In this document: positions 61,171 through 64,000 of the stretch, in pieces
Layout of the letters: the number at the start of each line of letters is the position of its first letter
How positions within the stretch are numbered: the stretch's first letter is position 1
Source: Eonycteris spelaea
Taxonomy: Eukaryota > Chordata > Mammalia > Chiroptera > Pteropodidae
Direction of reading: 5' to 3'
Length of the DNA: 64,000 bases
Assembly (NCBI GenBank): GCA_003508835.1
Contig: PUFA01000003.1
Coordinates: 20,779,501 to 20,843,500, forward strand
Translations under genes and position numbers: made by a program
Notes under the pieces: model-generated
The model's database searches: none
What the model was told of the DNA's origin: nothing
The model's input: the letters and a program-made list of their open reading frames with translations, nothing else

Positions 61171-61939
61171 TGGATATTAATTTTTTGCTCTTTGAAAGTG
61201 ATGAATGTATCCCTAAACAATCTAGTTTGATAGTTTGGTTTTGTATTTGAAATTATCTAATTAAAATCATTGTACCAGATCTTAATTTTGTTTGTGAATA
61301 AATATATTGTAATAAGAGGGAGAAATCTATAGTCATTAGAACGAAAAAAAATTTTTAATTAATTATTTTTATGGTGAAATCTAGAGTCATAAGAGTGAAA
61401 ATTTTCGCTGGCTTCAAGGTAGCATCATTGAGAATCAGAAGTGGTCCCTGGTAACTTGTAGGGGTCTTAGTGGCTTAGTAGAAGGTGATCTTCAGTAATG
61501 AGGGTAATCAGGGTTCTGAAGAAAGACCCACCCTGGATGGAATCACGGTGGGGTAGGGTTGGGAGTGGTAACATTTAGCTAATTATTTGGGCTCAGTTGT
61601 GGATTCAGCAATTGCTTTTGGCCGCTTGATAGATATACTTTATTCTTCCCAGGATTTAACTGATGTTGAGCTCCTGGTGGTTAGGGAACAGCATTAACTA
61701 GTTCTGAGGATATATATCTATATAGCACCCTGCATGGACACTAAAGCCTCTGTCTTTGAGTAGAATAGAAAGTGACTTAATGGTGAAAGTGATCCTGTCT
61801 CTGTCCAGGTGGTTGGGGAAGGGGATCAACTCTGCTGACCTTTAATGGAGTCACCTGCTTGGGATCCAGATGGCTTTGAACTCTTTGATACTAATGGGCC
61901 CCAGAGCAGTTTTACTTCACAGCTTTTAATATCTCCTCT

Positions 61940-62340
61940 TGCATTGTTAAAAGAATATTCTAACTGATCTTCCTATTGGAGACTTTCTAATCATAGTGCC
62001 CTCCTCCCAACCATTTAATCTCTACTGATATTCAGTATTTCTCTTAAAATTTGAATCTAGTTCTTATTTCTCTGCTGAAGAACTTTCAAAGATTCTCCTA
62101 CACATTGCTTGCAATAGGATGAAGTCCAAATTCCTTAGCTGGGCAGAAGACAGTGTCTGATCCTGGTCTGTGTGTACTTCTCTAGCCTCATCTGTTTATA
62201 CTTTAACTATCCTGAGTTGCTTAACCAAGCTTGCTTGGTTATATCATCCCTCTATGCTTTTTTTGCACATGCTGTTCTCTTCCTTATATGTCTTATGCTG
62301 TATATATTCATCAAATCTGTTGTTCTGCAACAGATTAAAA
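61940..62340 (+). repeat. L2 LINE fragment
   Basis: AACTTTCAAAGATTCTCCTA, GATGAAGTCCAAATTCCTTA, TAGCCTCATCTGTTTATACT and TTTTGCACATGCTGTTCTCT follow L2 3' coding order. Confidence 0.7.
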
Positions 62341-62384
62341 GAGCAGTAACAATTTGTTATTTCATTTCTATAGGTTAGGGACCT

Positions 62385-62830
62385 GGGAGTGGCTTAGCTG
62401 GTTTGCTTTGGCTCTGAGTCTCATGAGGTTGCAGTCAAATTGTTAGCTCGAGCTGCCATCATCTGAAGGCTTTTCTGGGGCTGGAGGATTCACTTTTGGG
62501 GTGGTTTACTAACATACCCAGCAAGTTGGAGTTATTGTTGGTAGGAAACTCCAGTTTCTCTCTGTGTGGACCTTTCTGTAGAGCTTCTTGAGTGTCTTCA
62601 CATGACAGCTAGCTTCCAGAGTGAGTGATCAACTGAAAGCCAGATGGAGCCTTGGAGTCTTTTAAGACTTAGCCTCAAAAGTCACATCATTTCTGTAAGA
62701 TTCTATTTTGTAGGGAGGGGACTATACAAGGATGTGAATATTGGGAGACGAGAATCATTGAGGGCCATCTGGAAGCCCATACTCCTCATCCCTACTCTCC
62801 CAAATGTGAGAGTAGGGGGGTTTGAAAAGA
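62385..62830 (-). repeat. MLT1-like LTR (MaLR/ERVL class), antisense
   Basis: GTGGCTTAGCTGGTTTGCTT, TCATGAGGTTGCAGTCAAAT, GGACTATACAAGGATGTGAA and TCATTGAGGGCCATCTGGAA align with the copy at 16560-17060. LTR only. Confidence 0.6.
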
Positions 62831-64000
62831 TCTATTCTTGTCATTCTGCCCATCTTTTCAGACTGTTGAGAGTTTTATTGCTTCAAATTGTAGTTTGACC
62901 TTTGTAAATGGCACATCAAGATGCAGAAAATGATTTTCCTAATCATTTAAAATTATTTTAAGTTTATTCAAATAAATATGCTAAATACATCTTCAAAGTT
63001 AAAATTGTAATAGTTAACATGAATTGACTTCATTAAAAATAGAGCTAGAACAAGTGACCTTTCACCCAAGAGACAATTGAGAATTTCTGTTCACAGCAGC
63101 TGAGTAGTTGGAGTATAATTAACCTTGACTCTGATCTGATTGGCTGTCTTGCTTAGGTCTTTTCTCTCAATTAGGGATCTAGAAAAAAGTGTCATAGATT
63201 GATGTTCTTAAGAACATTTCCCTGGAATATGTCTTAGAGTCAGTGTTATTTAAAAAAATAAAAGTTTAGACTACTTAGAAAATATTTGCAAATGAAACAT
63301 TATGGTAAAATAATTTATTTTAGGTTCTGATTACTTCCATTCTTTAAAGTCTCAGTTGACTGAGTCCTTTGAAGTAAGAACCAAATTTCAGATTTTTAAA
63401 AATGACTTAGAGTTTCAAGAATGCTAGGGACTGAGCTGAAAAATAGAAGACATAAAAAGGCCACTTCTTTGTTCCAGAGAAGTTTATATTTGGGCCTTAA
63501 GCTTTTAAAAATAAAGTTGAGGCAAAACATGAATGCCTCTGTAATACACATGAAATATTCTATCAGACCTTAAAAATTAATATAAACACTCAACAAAATC
63601 GTGGCTGGGTGCCAATTTTATTAGATGGTCACAGCATTTTCATTATCATTTTATGTATATCTATAGGTGTAGTTGAAATTCGAAATGCGCCCATCAGAGT
63701 AAAAGTATCAAAACCCAATGCCATAGTGATGAATGCAATTGACTTCTGCAGAGTTCTAGTCGGACTTGATTTCGACTCCTTCTCATGGCCCAGGTGGCTT
63801 TGACACAAACACAGGAGTTAGTGCTGATCATCACACAACATACCACTTTCTTTTTTGTAACTTCTATAGAATTTTAAGGGGAAGTGATGACATTGGCTCT
63901 GTGTAACAGATCTTGCTTGATTACATCAATAACACTGGCCCAGTATTTGTCCAGTAGAACCCATTATGAACTAATACAAGATTGAAAATGCCTACTTTTT

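Larger units (their letters stand above)
59590..64000 (+). other. SMAD4: SMAD4 intron 8 (partial)
   Basis: The window ends before exon 9, which would start with the APEYWCSI-type codons; none are present here. The intron carries L1 3' fragments (60240-60510, 60970-61170), an L2 (61940-62340) and an MLT1-like LTR (62385-62830). Unexplained but ordinary-looking sequence lies at 61330-61930, 62850-63650 and 63660-64000. Confidence 0.75.

Noticed and set aside
63660..63803. SMAD4 exon 9
   Set aside because: The translation is not SMAD4, there is no APEYWCSI-type start, and the expected exon lies further downstream by analogy with human intron lengths.

Overview
This is vertebrate nuclear DNA from a placental mammal. 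It has GT-AG introns, a CpG-island promoter, and ancient mammalian repeats (L2, MIR, MLT1, MER5/hAT, Tigger, old L1). The two genes are the mammalian neighbours ELAC1 and SMAD4, in the order and orientation I know from human 18q21. One young retroposon narrows the species. At 49046-49276 a tRNA-derived unit is fused to a 5S-rRNA-derived unit, with an A-rich tail and a 17-bp target-site duplication. As I recall, that architecture is described only for the MEG-TR SINE of fruit bats (Pteropodidae). The lack of any young-looking L1 fits the reported extinction of L1 activity in megabats. A pteropodid bat is therefore the best guess; this is inference.

Layout. 1-7481 (+): the last three coding exons of ELAC1, the short nuclear/cytosolic tRNase Z, with the first of them cut by the window edge. 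Exon 3 is one base short of a multiple of three, which breaks the reading frame just after the metal-binding HxHxDH motif. An antisense processed pseudogene of ribosomal protein S12 lies in the last ELAC1 intron. 7482 to about 34780: an intergenic stretch of about 27 kb with no gene I can support. It is filled with old repeats: L2 (including a 2.7-kb antisense copy with reverse-transcriptase sequence), L1 3' ends, a decayed L1 ORF2, MLT1 LTRs, a Tigger element, MER5-like elements and MIRs. It also holds a perfect 36-bp palindrome at 25349-25384.

34780-35870: a TATA-less CpG-island promoter and the non-coding first exon of SMAD4. 35499-48088: SMAD4 intron 1, mostly unique AT-rich DNA with hAT fossils. 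48219-59589: SMAD4 coding exons 2 to 8. They encode the MH1 domain, the nuclear export signal (on a 30-nt microexon), the linker, and the start of the SMAD activation domain. All seven are intact in frame and at their splice sites. The window ends in intron 8, so the MH2 domain lies beyond it.

ELAC1 (tRNA 3'-end maturation and repair) and SMAD4 (common mediator of TGF-beta/BMP signalling) have unrelated jobs and are simply neighbours. I found no new multigene system. The points most worth checking are the ELAC1 frameshift, the hybrid tRNA/5S SINE inside SMAD4, and the palindrome.
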